In this document: piece after piece, positions 41,089-49,828 of the stretch | How the letters are laid out: each line of letters begins with the position of its first letter | How positions within the stretch are numbered: the first letter of the stretch is position 1 | Source of the DNA: Mycolicibacterium thermoresistibile | Lineage (GTDB): Bacteria; Actinomycetota; Actinomycetes; Mycobacteriales; Mycobacteriaceae | Direction: 5' to 3' | NCBI RefSeq assembly: GCF_900187065.1 | Contig: NZ_LT906483.1 | Coordinates: 1,364,001-1,428,000 of the forward strand | DNA length: 64,000 nt | Made by a program: the position numbers and the translations under genes | The notes under the pieces: generated by a model | What the model saw: the letters and a program-made list of their open reading frames with translations, nothing else | What the model was told of the DNA's origin: nothing | Database searches by the model: none

Positions 41089-41837
41089 TGCGGTGTCCGC
41101 GGGGACAGGTGCACGATCTCGGGCACCACCGACGGATTTGCCCGCGCGACCGCGATGAACGACAGCATCGTGTTGGCGACGTCGTCGACCGCGGACATCG
41201 TCGCCGGAATCTGCCCCTGCTGGGCCCAGGAGCGGTACAACTCACCGAGCAGGTCCCGGTCGGCGCCGCGCAGGATCTCGGTGTCCTGCGTCGGTCCCAC
41301 ACTGACCCGGATCACCGGAAGGTCGGGGTGTTCGGTCCGCCACGACCGCATCATCTCGTCCAGTGCGGCCTTGCTCGCGTTGTAGGCGGACACCCCCATC
41401 CGCGGGCGGCCGACATCGTGGCTGGAGGCGACCACGATCACGGCGTCGTCGGCGAGGTGGGGCAGGGCGGCGCGTAGAACATGGGTGGCCCCGACCGCGT
41501 TCACGGCGTAGGCGTGCAGCCAGGTCGTGACGTCGGTGTGATCGACCAGGGCGAAGGGCACCGTCGCGGTGGTGAACACGATGGCGTCGAGTCGGCCGAA
41601 CCGCTCGGCGGTCGCCTCGATGACCCGCTCGATCGCGCGCGGATCGGCGACGTCGAGTTCATGGGCCGAGCCGTCCAATTGCTCTGCGAGCTTCTCGAGC
41701 AGCTCGATGCGGCGGGCGGCCAGGGCCACCCGCGCGCCGCGGGTGTGCGCGGCCGCCGCCAGCGCCTGTCCGATGCCCGACGATGCACCCACCACGAGCA
41801 GGCGGAGGCCGTCGATGTTCGAATGCCGATCAGTCAT
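41031..41837 (-). CDS. Short-chain dehydrogenase/reductase
   Basis: 268 residues. LVVGASSGIGQALAAAAHTRG is the cofactor loop, VVASSHDVG holds the catalytic Ser and SAYNASKAALDEMM the Tyr-x3-Lys. VFTTATVP replaces the NNAG motif, as in the 37124 SDR. The last ~20 residues (SQITSNRGGERNINPDT region) are encoded antisense to the P450 3' end and may be dispensable. ATG 41837, 22 bases after the FadD stop; same operon. Confidence 0.85.
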   Translation of the reverse strand: MTDRHSNIDGLRLLVVGASSGIGQALAAAAHTRGARVALAARRIELLEKLAEQLDGSAHELDVADPRAIERVIEATAERFGRLDAIVFTTATVPFALVDHTDVTTWLHAYAVNAVGATHVLRAALPHLADDAVIVVASSHDVGRPRMGVSAYNASKAALDEMMRSWRTEHPDLPVIRVSVGPTQDTEILRGADRDLLGELYRSWAQQGQIPATMSAVDDVANTMLSFIAVARANPSVVPEIVHLSPRTPHQSQITSNRGGERNINPDT

Positions 41838-41859
41838 CCGGTGTCCTCCGCTGTGGTGC

Positions 41860-43503
41860 TTACAGATCCGCCGTGGCCTGCTGCCGGAGCCTGGCGCTCA
41901 ACTGTTCGGCGAGCTCGGATCGCACGATCTTGCCGGTGTCGGTGAAGGGCAGGTCCGCCTTGTCGGCGACCCAGATGTGTCTGGGAATCTTGTAGGCCGA
42001 CAGCATCGTCCGCAGTCCGTCCCGCAACGCCGCGGCGTCGAGCTCATGTCCGCGTCCGGGGACCGCCGCCGCCGCGACCACCGTCGCCCCGTGGGGGTCT
42101 CGCGCGCCGACGACGTATGCCTCGAGCACACCGGGAAGCTCGCACAGCGCCGACTCCACCTCGGCGGGCGTGACATTCGTCCCCGACCCCGTCTTGATCA
42201 GGTCGCCGAGCCTGCCGGTGAACCGGATCCAGCCGTCGGCGTCGGCGGCGCCGCAGTCACCGGTGCGGTAATAGCCGTCCTCGGTGAAGACGTCCTCCCG
42301 TTCGCGCTTGTGCAGCCGCTGCATCAGCGAATAGCCGCGCACCCAGATCTCTCCGGTCTGCCCCGTCGGAACCGGTTCTCCGGTCTCGGGGTCGGCGATG
42401 CGATGGGTCAGCCCGTCGATCGACGGACCCACGGTGTCGCGGCGGTGCGGCGGCTGCTCGGCGTAGGGATCGGCGCCCAGGTGGTTCCCGCACAGTTCGG
42501 TCATTCCCAGCGAATCACAGGCGACAGGTCGGCGGTCCGGCGGCACCATCGCGGGCATGCTGGTGCGCCGGACGGAGCTGAGATCGCGGATGGCGAAGTC
42601 GGGATGTTCGGACAGTGTCCTGCCCTGTTGCGGCCAGCCCAGGGTGATCGTCGCACGGTGGGTTTCGATGAGACGCAACGCGTCTGCGGGATCGAACGCC
42701 GGTTGGGTGACCAGGGTGGCGCCGTGGTGGACCACCGCGTGCAGGCCCGTGATCAGTCCGCCCACCCAGAAGAACGGCATCGACGTGAACAGCACGTCGC
42801 CGGGACGGACCACATAGACATGGGTGAGGTTGAAGCTGTGCCGGATGAGGGCACCGTGACTGTGCACCGCCCCCTTCGGATCTCCGGTGCTGCCCGAGGT
42901 GTAGATCACCGCGACGTCATCGGCGGGGGTGACGCACGCCTCGACCGCGGTCAGATGCCCGGCGTCGACCCCTGGCACGTCCCCGGGCGCGTCACCGAGC
43001 GCATCGTCGGCCACCGGGGTCGCCCACCTCCGGTCGGGGGATCCCCACACCGCGACGGTGCGCAGGAACGGCGCCCCGCGGACGGCGATCCGTCCGCAGC
43101 GCTGTCGGTCCAGTCCGGGCAGCGCCTCCTCGAGGCGGGCCAGGAAATCGTTGGTGCCGAAGTCCGCCCAGGCGAGCACCGCACGCAGGTCCGCGTGGCG
43201 GACCGTCCAGGCCAGTTCGCGGGGTTTGGAGAAGGTGTTGATCGGCACCGCGACGGCGCCGATCCTGGTGACCGCGAACCAGGCGACAGCCCAGTCCACG
43301 CTGTTGGGCATCAGGATCCCGACATGATCGCCCTTACCGACACCGTGCCGCAGCAGCGACATCCCCAGCCGGGCCGACCGCCGGTTTAGGTCGGCATAGC
43401 TCAGCGTGCGGCCTCCGGCGATGAGGAAATCGGCCGATCCGAACCGCTCACCGCACCACCGCAGCAGCGCCGGCACGGTCGGTTCGATCGTCGGGAAGGG
43501 CAT
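41860..43503 (-). CDS. Acyl-CoA synthetase / AMP-binding ligase (FadD-like)
   Basis: 547 residues of the ANL superfamily: VAVIYTSGSTGDPKGAVHSH (P-loop), CDSLGMTELCGNH (A5), GYYRTGDCGAADADG (A7), FTDTGKIVRSEL with the C-terminal Lys. An N-terminal MPFPTIEPTVPALLRWCGER start at ATG 43503 is typical of the family. It heads a leftward operon with the SDR and is divergent from the mce cluster, so substrate import by Mce and CoA activation may be linked. The operator at 43536-43551 lies 33 bases upstream. Confidence 0.9.
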   Translation of the reverse strand: MPFPTIEPTVPALLRWCGERFGSADFLIAGGRTLSYADLNRRSARLGMSLLRHGVGKGDHVGILMPNSVDWAVAWFAVTRIGAVAVPINTFSKPRELAWTVRHADLRAVLAWADFGTNDFLARLEEALPGLDRQRCGRIAVRGAPFLRTVAVWGSPDRRWATPVADDALGDAPGDVPGVDAGHLTAVEACVTPADDVAVIYTSGSTGDPKGAVHSHGALIRHSFNLTHVYVVRPGDVLFTSMPFFWVGGLITGLHAVVHHGATLVTQPAFDPADALRLIETHRATITLGWPQQGRTLSEHPDFAIRDLSSVRRTSMPAMVPPDRRPVACDSLGMTELCGNHLGADPYAEQPPHRRDTVGPSIDGLTHRIADPETGEPVPTGQTGEIWVRGYSLMQRLHKREREDVFTEDGYYRTGDCGAADADGWIRFTGRLGDLIKTGSGTNVTPAEVESALCELPGVLEAYVVGARDPHGATVVAAAAVPGRGHELDAAALRDGLRTMLSAYKIPRHIWVADKADLPFTDTGKIVRSELAEQLSARLRQQATADL

Positions 43504-43535
43504 AGGCCGCTATGGTAATGCCTTGATCGCAAAAC

Positions 43536-43551
43536 GAGAATACAAATTCTC
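43536..43551. promoter_or_regulatory. Inverted-repeat operator, island motif copy 13 (perfect arms)
   Basis: GAGAATACAAATTCTC, extended by C/G to 7-bp perfect arms, upstream of the leftward FadD (start 43503). On the minus strand a TATTCT -10-like hexamer is inside the dyad. Confidence 0.7.
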
Positions 43552-43644
43552 GACAGTGGCGCGGCGCGGGCGGCGGGGTGCCGCGGGTGTTCGTGACGGC
43601 GGTGTGCCGATAGTCGGATCCGTAAATAAATGTTGTCACTCAGT

Positions 43645-43660
43645 GAAATTAGAAACTCTC
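43645..43660. promoter_or_regulatory. Weak island motif copy 14 upstream of mceA
   Basis: GAAATTAGAAACTCTC keeps a 5-of-6 right half and a 4-of-6 left half and overlaps a TTAGA-AACTC-TCTAA dyad. The region 43504-43799 otherwise holds copy 13, a TTGACG/TACGAT pair at 43678-43689, and short direct repeats of GGTCAAC-TGGGC at 43700-43730. It suggests, but does not prove, that mce belongs to the same regulon. Confidence 0.35.
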
Positions 43661-43799
43661 TAAAGTGAGAGGCCGCATTGACGTACGATCGGGCAGTGCT
43701 GGTCAACGTGGGCTGGTCAACCTGGGCCGGTCGGGGTTGGACCGGTGAGGAAAGACCGATGAGGGTGGTACGCGTCTGGGCATCAGGGGGTTGACGGGG

Positions 43800-45083
43800 A
43801 TGCGGCACCTGGGTCCGGGGCCGATGGACCGGTCGGAGACCGCGTCCGCCGCGGTTCCGGCCGGTGTGATGGTCGGCGGTCACTTCGGGGCGCGGAGTGT
43901 CAAGCGTCCGTTGGCCGGCCTCGCCACCGTCGCGGTGGTCGTGCTGATCATCGCCCTTGCGGCCACCTTGTTCCGGGATGGATTCACCAGAACCGTTCCG
44001 GTGACGGTGATCTCGGATCGTGCCGGTCTGGTGCTGAACCCGGAGGCTCGGGTCAAGATGCGTGGTGTGCAGGTCGGTCGCGTGTCGGAGATCCGCAGCC
44101 GGCCCGACGGCAGTGCCGAGCTGCAGCTGGCGATCGATCCGGCGCAGTTGCCCAACATCCCCGACAATGTGCTCGTCGACATCACCTCCACCACCGTGTT
44201 CGGCGCCAAATACGTGCGGTTCCAGCCGCCCCCGCAGCCCTCGGCGGCCACCCTGCGCGCCGGTCAGGTGCTCACCGGAGAGCAGGTCACCGTCGAGACC
44301 AACACCGTCTTCGAGCAGCTCAGGCAGATCCTCGACCGGATCGACCCACCGAAGGTCAACGCGATACTGTCCACCCTGTCGCGTGCGATGAGCGGGCGTG
44401 GCGAGGTGCTCGGTCAGACCGTGACCGATCTGAACACCGTGCTCGCCACCCTGGAGCCGAGTCTGGACAATCTTCGATACGAAATCCGCTCTGCCCCTGC
44501 GGTTCTGACCGCTTACGCCGATGTCGCCACGGATATGGCCGCGATCGCCGACAGCGCGGCGGCGATCAGCCGCACGATCGTCGACGAACAGAACCACCTC
44601 GACGCGTTGCTGGTGGGCACCATCGGATTCGCCGACCTCGGCCAGGAGGTGCTGAACACCAATCGGCGGGCACTGACCGACGTGGCACACCTGCTGGTCC
44701 CGACGACGGATCTGCTCAACCGGTACCACGAGGTGCTGAACTGTTCGCTGAAGGGGCTGATCCCGTTGACGAGCAGTCCGCCGCTGCCGGTGCCCGGGGT
44801 GTACATCCTGGCCGGGCTGATGCCGGGCCGGGAGCGTTACCGGTACCCGCGGCACCTCCCCAAGAACAACGCGGACATCAACCCGGAGGTGTGTGAGCTG
44901 CTCGGGCTGCCGGAGCTGCTGCCCGGCGAGGTTCCGCCGTTCGTCGTCACCGACGTCGGCGCCAACCCGTGGGAGTACGGCAGCCCGACCATCACCCTCA
45001 ACACCGACGGGCTCAAACAGTTGCTGTTCGGTCCCATCGACGGGCCGCCCCGCAACTCCGCCCAGATCGGGATGCCCGGATGA
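43800..45083 (+). CDS. mceA: Mce family protein MceA
   Basis: 427 residues. A single membrane span at about 38-58 (LATVAVVVLIIALAATLF) is followed by the Mce/MlaD beta-barrel domain (VTVISDRAGLVLNPEARVKM, RGVQVGRVSEI), a long helical segment and a C-terminal tail. The MCE hexamer forms a channel carrying lipids or sterols across the cell envelope, powered by YrbE permeases and MceG. ATG 43800 (AGGGGG 9 bases upstream) is preferred over TTG 43791. No yrbEA/yrbEB precedes it, which is unusual. First of six genes with overlapping starts. Confidence 0.9.
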   Translation: MRHLGPGPMDRSETASAAVPAGVMVGGHFGARSVKRPLAGLATVAVVVLIIALAATLFRDGFTRTVPVTVISDRAGLVLNPEARVKMRGVQVGRVSEIRSRPDGSAELQLAIDPAQLPNIPDNVLVDITSTTVFGAKYVRFQPPPQPSAATLRAGQVLTGEQVTVETNTVFEQLRQILDRIDPPKVNAILSTLSRAMSGRGEVLGQTVTDLNTVLATLEPSLDNLRYEIRSAPAVLTAYADVATDMAAIADSAAAISRTIVDEQNHLDALLVGTIGFADLGQEVLNTNRRALTDVAHLLVPTTDLLNRYHEVLNCSLKGLIPLTSSPPLPVPGVYILAGLMPGRERYRYPRHLPKNNADINPEVCELLGLPELLPGEVPPFVVTDVGANPWEYGSPTITLNTDGLKQLLFGPIDGPPRNSAQIGMPG

Positions 45084-46102
45084 CGGCCGCCGCGCCCGTG
45101 GTCAAACTCGGGGTCTTCGCGACGGTGATGGTCGTGCTGACCGCGGGATTGATCATGGTGTTCGGGGACTACCGGGGCGGGGAGAGCCGGAACTATTCGG
45201 CGGTGTTCACCGATGTCTCCCGGCTCGAGGTAGGCGATTCGGTGCGGATAGCCGGTATCCGGGCGGGCACGGTCAACCGCATCCGGTTACGTGACGACCA
45301 CACCGTCGTGGTGTCATTCGACGTCCGCCGTGACGTGGCGCTGACGACCGGCACGACGGCCGCGGTGCGCTACCTGAACCTGGTCGGCGACCGCTACCTC
45401 GAACTGCGCGACGGCCCGGGACCGACCGGTGTGCTGCCCGCCGGCGCGGAGATTCCGCGCGAACGCACGATGCCCGCGCTCGATCTGGACCTGTTGCTCG
45501 GCGGCCTCAAGCCGGTGTTGCGCAGCCTCAATCCGGAGGACGTCAACTCGTTCAGCGCCTCGTTGGTCGGAATCCTGCAGGGGCAGGGTGGCACCCTGGA
45601 GTCGCTGCTGTCCCGGACGTCGACCTTCACGACGGCGCTGGCCGACAACGGCGCCGTGGTGCAACAGGTGATCGACCGGCTGCAGACGGTGCTGGCCACA
45701 CTGTCGGAACGGGGCCCGGAGTTCGCGGCCGCCGTCGAGCGGTTGGAACGGTTCATCACCGAGCTGTCCGTCGAACGCGACCCGATCGGTTCGGCGATCG
45801 AGGCGCTCGAGTCGGGATCGGCCTCGCTGGCGGACCTGCTCGCCGGCGTCCGTCCCCCACTGGACGGCACGGTCGACGAACTGGCCCGGCTGACGCCGTT
45901 GCTGGACGCGGACAAGGACCGGATCGAGGTGGCGCTGCAGAAGGCGCCGCACAACTACCGCAAGCTGGTCCGGCTCGGCGCCTACGGCAGCTTCATCAAC
46001 TACTACTTCTGCGCGGCCACGATCCGGGTGTCCGACCTGCAGGGGAGGACCGCGGTCTTCCCCTGGATCAGGAACCCCGGCGCCCGGTGCGGGGAGCCCT
46101 GA
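45080..46102 (+). CDS. mceB: Mce family protein MceB
   Basis: 340 residues. N-terminal membrane span KLGVFATVMVVLTAGLIMVF (about 7-27), then the Mce domain (YSAVFTDVSRLEVGDSVRIA, GIRAGTVNRI), coiled helices, and a C-terminal region ending NYYFCAATIRVSDLQG, typical of MceB with its late Cys pair. ATG 45080 overlaps the MceA stop (ATGA). One subunit of the hexameric tunnel in the cell envelope. Confidence 0.92.
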   Translation: MTAAAPVVKLGVFATVMVVLTAGLIMVFGDYRGGESRNYSAVFTDVSRLEVGDSVRIAGIRAGTVNRIRLRDDHTVVVSFDVRRDVALTTGTTAAVRYLNLVGDRYLELRDGPGPTGVLPAGAEIPRERTMPALDLDLLLGGLKPVLRSLNPEDVNSFSASLVGILQGQGGTLESLLSRTSTFTTALADNGAVVQQVIDRLQTVLATLSERGPEFAAAVERLERFITELSVERDPIGSAIEALESGSASLADLLAGVRPPLDGTVDELARLTPLLDADKDRIEVALQKAPHNYRKLVRLGAYGSFINYYFCAATIRVSDLQGRTAVFPWIRNPGARCGEP

Positions 46103-47178
46103 TGCTCAGATATCGCGGCGCACATCTGGTACGGAGCGGCTTCATCGGCCTCGTCGTGATCATTCTGATCATCGCGGTCGGCCTCGACTCCGAGGGATTG
46201 CTGACCCGGGCCACCGCGGTCCGCTACCAGGCGGTCTTCGCCGAAGCCGGCGGCCTGTCCGCCGGCGCGGACGTCACGCTGTCCGGACTCACCGTCGGGC
46301 GGGTCTCGGCGGTGACGCTGCAACGCGGCAAAGCCCATGTCGTGTTCACCGTCGACGGGACGGTCGGGCTGCGCGACGCCACGACGGCCCACATCAGGAC
46401 CGGGACCCTGCTCGGTGAACGGGTCCTGACGCTGCGGTCGGCCGGAACCCACCGGTTGCGGCCCAACGCCACGATTCCCGAATCGCGCACATCGGCGCCG
46501 TACTCGCTGACCGACGCCGTCGAGGAGCTGACGGCCAACGTGGCCGCCACCGACACCGACACCCTGACCCGGTCACTGGACGTCCTGTCCGACACCATCG
46601 AACAGATCGCACCCCAGGTCGGGCCCACGTTCGAGGGCCTGACCAGGATCTCCCGGCTGCTCAACGAGCGGGACAGCAGGGTGCGCGATCTGCTCACCGA
46701 GGCGGCCGCGGTCACCGACGTGCTCGCCTCGCGCGCCGAGCAGGTGAATGCGCTGATCCTGAACGCCAATGACCTGATCGCGGTGCTCAACGACCGTCGG
46801 CAGCACATCGTGCGGCTGCTCGGCTACGCCTCCGCGGTGGCCCGCGATCTGCAGGGGCTGGTGGCCGAGAACGAGGCCGAGCTGGCACCCGCGCTGGAGC
46901 GACTCAACTCGGTGACCGCGATGCTCGAACGCAACCGGGACAGCATCGAGGCGGCGTTACCCGGTCTGGCGAAGTTCCAGACCACCCAGGGCGAGACGGT
47001 GTCGAACGGCTTCTACTACACCGCGAACATCCCCAATCTGCTGCCCGGTCAGCTCCTGCAGCCCTTCCTCGACTACGCACTCGGATTCCGCCGCGGCGTC
47101 AATGCCGGCCAGCCTCCCGACAACGCCGGCCCGCGAGCCGAACTGCCGTTCCCGCGCAACGGGATTCCGGGAGGGTGA
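46102..47178 (+). CDS. mceC: Mce family protein MceC
   Basis: 358 residues. Membrane span GFIGLVVIILIIAVGL near residues 13-30, then the Mce domain (VFAEAGGLSAGADVTLSGL, VGRVSAVTLQ), a long helical stretch with heptad-like spacing and a C-terminal proline-containing tail. ATG 46102 (GGGGAG 5 bases upstream) overlaps the MceB stop (TGATG); GTG 46087 is a less likely start. Third subunit of the cluster. Confidence 0.92.
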   Translation: MLRYRGAHLVRSGFIGLVVIILIIAVGLDSEGLLTRATAVRYQAVFAEAGGLSAGADVTLSGLTVGRVSAVTLQRGKAHVVFTVDGTVGLRDATTAHIRTGTLLGERVLTLRSAGTHRLRPNATIPESRTSAPYSLTDAVEELTANVAATDTDTLTRSLDVLSDTIEQIAPQVGPTFEGLTRISRLLNERDSRVRDLLTEAAAVTDVLASRAEQVNALILNANDLIAVLNDRRQHIVRLLGYASAVARDLQGLVAENEAELAPALERLNSVTAMLERNRDSIEAALPGLAKFQTTQGETVSNGFYYTANIPNLLPGQLLQPFLDYALGFRRGVNAGQPPDNAGPRAELPFPRNGIPGG

Positions 47179-48512
47179 GCGTGATGCGCCGACCGAGCAC
47201 CGGCCTCGTCGCGGTGGCACTGGCGGTGTCACTGCTCGGCGGCCTCGCGTTCGTGGTCGTCAACCGGGTGTTCGCCCCGATGACGATCACCGCGCACTTC
47301 ACCTCCGCGACCGCGATCTATCCCGGTGACGAGGTGCGGGTGGCCGGTGTGCGGGTGGGCACCATCGAGCGGATCGACACCGGCGCCGACAGCGTTCGGA
47401 TGACGCTGTCGATCGAGCGCGGACACCGGATCCCGGCCGAAGCCCATGCGGTGATCGTCCCGCAGAACCTGATCTCCGCCCGCTACGTCCAGCTGACGCC
47501 CGCCTACGTCGATGAGGGGCCGACCCTTGCCGACGGCGACGAGATCCCCGTCGAGCGCACCGCGGTGCCGGTGGAATGGGACGAGGTCAAGACGCAGCTC
47601 ATGCGCTTGGCGACGGAGCTGGGGCCGGACGAGGACCCGTCGACCAGTGCGTTGGGCCGGCTCATCGACACCGCGGCCACGGCGATGGACGGCAACGGTG
47701 CGAAGCTCCGCCGGACGTTGACCGAGTTGTCCGGAGCCGCCAGGATTTTCGCCGACACCAGCACCGATGTGGCAGAGATCGTGGTGGCGCTGGAGACCTT
47801 CGTGTCGGCCCTGGAACACTCGACCACCCAGATCGCGGAGTTCGAGAACAGGCTGGCCTCGCTGACCGGGGTCGTCGACGCCAGCCGGTCCGACCTCGAT
47901 ACCGCACTGCGCGAGATCGCCGCCGCGGTGGGGATCGTGCAGCGCTTCGTCGCCGGCAGCCGGCAGCAGACCTCCGAACAGGTGCAGCGGCTCGCGAACG
48001 TGACACAGAGCCTGGTCGATCAACGGCCGGCACTGGAGAACCTGCTGCACGGGGCCCCGACCGCCTTCGCGAACTTCTACAACATGTACAACCCCGACAC
48101 GGGAACGGTGGTCGGGACCTTCGCGTTGCAGAACTTCTCCAACCCGGTGCAGTTCATCTGTTCGGCAATCGGTTCGGTGCACAACGCCACCGCCCCCGAA
48201 ACCGCCAAACTGTGCAGCCAGTACCTGGGGCCCGCGTTGGCCGCCATGGATTTCAACTACCTGCCGTTCCCGATCAACCCGTTCCTCGGCCCCTCCGCCC
48301 GCCCCGAACACATCGTCTATTCCCCGGCCGAACTCGACCCGGCCGTCGGGGGCCCACCCCCGGGCCCGGCGGACCTCCCGCCGGCGGTGTCGGCATACAC
48401 CGGGGAAGCGCACGGGCCACCGCCGCCGGGCCCCGCCGGAGGAGAACCCGCCACCACCGACGGTCTGTTGCTGCCCGACGTGCCGCCGCTGCCGGCCGAG
48501 GAGGGGCCGTGA
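47175..48512 (+). CDS. mceD: Mce family protein MceD
   Basis: 445 residues. Membrane span LVAVALAVSLLGGLAFVVV near residues 10-30, Mce domain (ITAHFTSATAIYPGDEVRVA, GVRVGTIERI), helical region, then a Pro/Gly-rich C-terminus from about residue 385 (GGPPPGPADLPPA and onward), as expected of MceD. GTG 47175 overlaps the MceC stop (GTGA); GTG 47181 or ATG 47184 are possible. Confidence 0.92.
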   Translation: MSVMRRPSTGLVAVALAVSLLGGLAFVVVNRVFAPMTITAHFTSATAIYPGDEVRVAGVRVGTIERIDTGADSVRMTLSIERGHRIPAEAHAVIVPQNLISARYVQLTPAYVDEGPTLADGDEIPVERTAVPVEWDEVKTQLMRLATELGPDEDPSTSALGRLIDTAATAMDGNGAKLRRTLTELSGAARIFADTSTDVAEIVVALETFVSALEHSTTQIAEFENRLASLTGVVDASRSDLDTALREIAAAVGIVQRFVAGSRQQTSEQVQRLANVTQSLVDQRPALENLLHGAPTAFANFYNMYNPDTGTVVGTFALQNFSNPVQFICSAIGSVHNATAPETAKLCSQYLGPALAAMDFNYLPFPINPFLGPSARPEHIVYSPAELDPAVGGPPPGPADLPPAVSAYTGEAHGPPPPGPAGGEPATTDGLLLPDVPPLPAEEGP

Positions 48513-49828
48513 GGGGCGGTCTGTGGCGGCGGATCCTGGCACCCGCGGTCGCGGGCGTGCTGGCGGCCGGGTGCTCCTTCGAGGGGCTGAACTCGCTGTC
48601 GCTGCCGGGCACCGTGGGCACCGGGCCGGATGCGCACGTCTACCACGTCGAACTCGAGAACGTCGGGACGCTGGAGTCGAACTCGCCCGTGCTGCTCAAC
48701 GACGTGGTGGTCGGCGCGGTCGGGCGGATGCGGATCGACGGATGGCACGCCCGGGTGGACGTCTCGGTCCGCCCGGATGTGGTGGTGCCGGCGAATGCGG
48801 TGGCGACCGTCGGCCAGACCAGTCTGCTCGGGTCGATGCACCTGGCTCTCGACCCGCCGGCCGGGGCGCGCCCGGAAGGGGTGTTGCCGCCGGGGTCGAC
48901 GATCCGGCTCGATGCGTCGTCCACCTACCCGAGCACCGAACAGACCCTGGCCTCGCTCTCCGCCCTGATCAACGGCGGCGGGCTCGGGCAGATCGGCGAG
49001 GTGCTGGGCAACGCGGAGGCCGCGCTGCGCGGCCGCGGCGACCAGGTGCGCGACGTGCTCACCCGGCTGAACGACATCGCCGGGGTCCTGGAGAGCCAGC
49101 AGGCCGACGTCGTGGAGTCACTCGAACAACTCGGGCGGCTGTCCGGGGACCTCGCTGCCCAGCAGGACAGCCTGACCAGGGCACTACAGGCGGTTCCCCC
49201 GGCGCTGGAGGTGCTGATCCGGCAACGTCCACGCATCACCACGGCGTTGCAGAAACTCGGTGAACTGTCCCGCACCGCGACCGGACTGATCCACGACACC
49301 CATACCGAACTGGTGACCAATCTGCAGAACCTGGAGCCGGTGTTGCGGGCGCTGGCCGATGTGGGTCCCGAGTTGGACAGGGTGCTGGCCTATCTGCCGA
49401 CCTACCCGCTGAGTCAGGACATCATCGACCGCGGGGTCCGCGGCGACTACATGAACCTGTTCGCGGTCATCGACCTGACCGTGCCGCGGTTGAAACGCAG
49501 TGCCCTGCTGGGCACCAGGTTCGGTCAACCGCGCACTCCGCTGATACCGGCGCCGGGCGATCCGTGGCACCTCGCATACACCTACGATCCGCTCGGGGTG
49601 CCCGTCGTCCCGGTGCCGGATCCGATGGCCGACCCCACGGGGTCGGATGACGAACCGGCCGCGCAGCCGGCCGTGCCGGACGAGGCGGTCGCCGCGACGG
49701 ACACCGGGATACCGGCCTACGACGGAGCGATCCTGCCGGTTCAACCACCGATTTTCAGCATGTCGGCCGCCGGGCCGTCGGCTCCGTTGTTCGCCGGGCC
49801 GTATCCGCACGACCGGGGCGGTGGTTGA
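48509..49828 (+). CDS. mceE: Mce family lipoprotein MceE (LprK-like)
   Basis: 439 residues. A lipoprotein signal peptide ends in the lipobox LAAGC with the acylated Cys at about residue 22, which identifies the E position of mce clusters. The Mce domain follows (YHVELENVGTLESNSPVLLN, VVVGAVGRM), then helices and a Pro-rich C-terminus. GTG 48509 overlaps the MceD stop. It anchors the outer part of the Mce assembly. Confidence 0.92.
   Translation: MRGGLWRRILAPAVAGVLAAGCSFEGLNSLSLPGTVGTGPDAHVYHVELENVGTLESNSPVLLNDVVVGAVGRMRIDGWHARVDVSVRPDVVVPANAVATVGQTSLLGSMHLALDPPAGARPEGVLPPGSTIRLDASSTYPSTEQTLASLSALINGGGLGQIGEVLGNAEAALRGRGDQVRDVLTRLNDIAGVLESQQADVVESLEQLGRLSGDLAAQQDSLTRALQAVPPALEVLIRQRPRITTALQKLGELSRTATGLIHDTHTELVTNLQNLEPVLRALADVGPELDRVLAYLPTYPLSQDIIDRGVRGDYMNLFAVIDLTVPRLKRSALLGTRFGQPRTPLIPAPGDPWHLAYTYDPLGVPVVPVPDPMADPTGSDDEPAAQPAVPDEAVAATDTGIPAYDGAILPVQPPIFSMSAAGPSAPLFAGPYPHDRGGG

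Noticed and set aside
43693..43740. Short direct repeats (GGTCAAC followed by TGGGC) upstream of mceA
   Set aside because: Two imperfect units only, GC-rich and without dyad symmetry; mentioned under the upstream region but not called as a repeat element.
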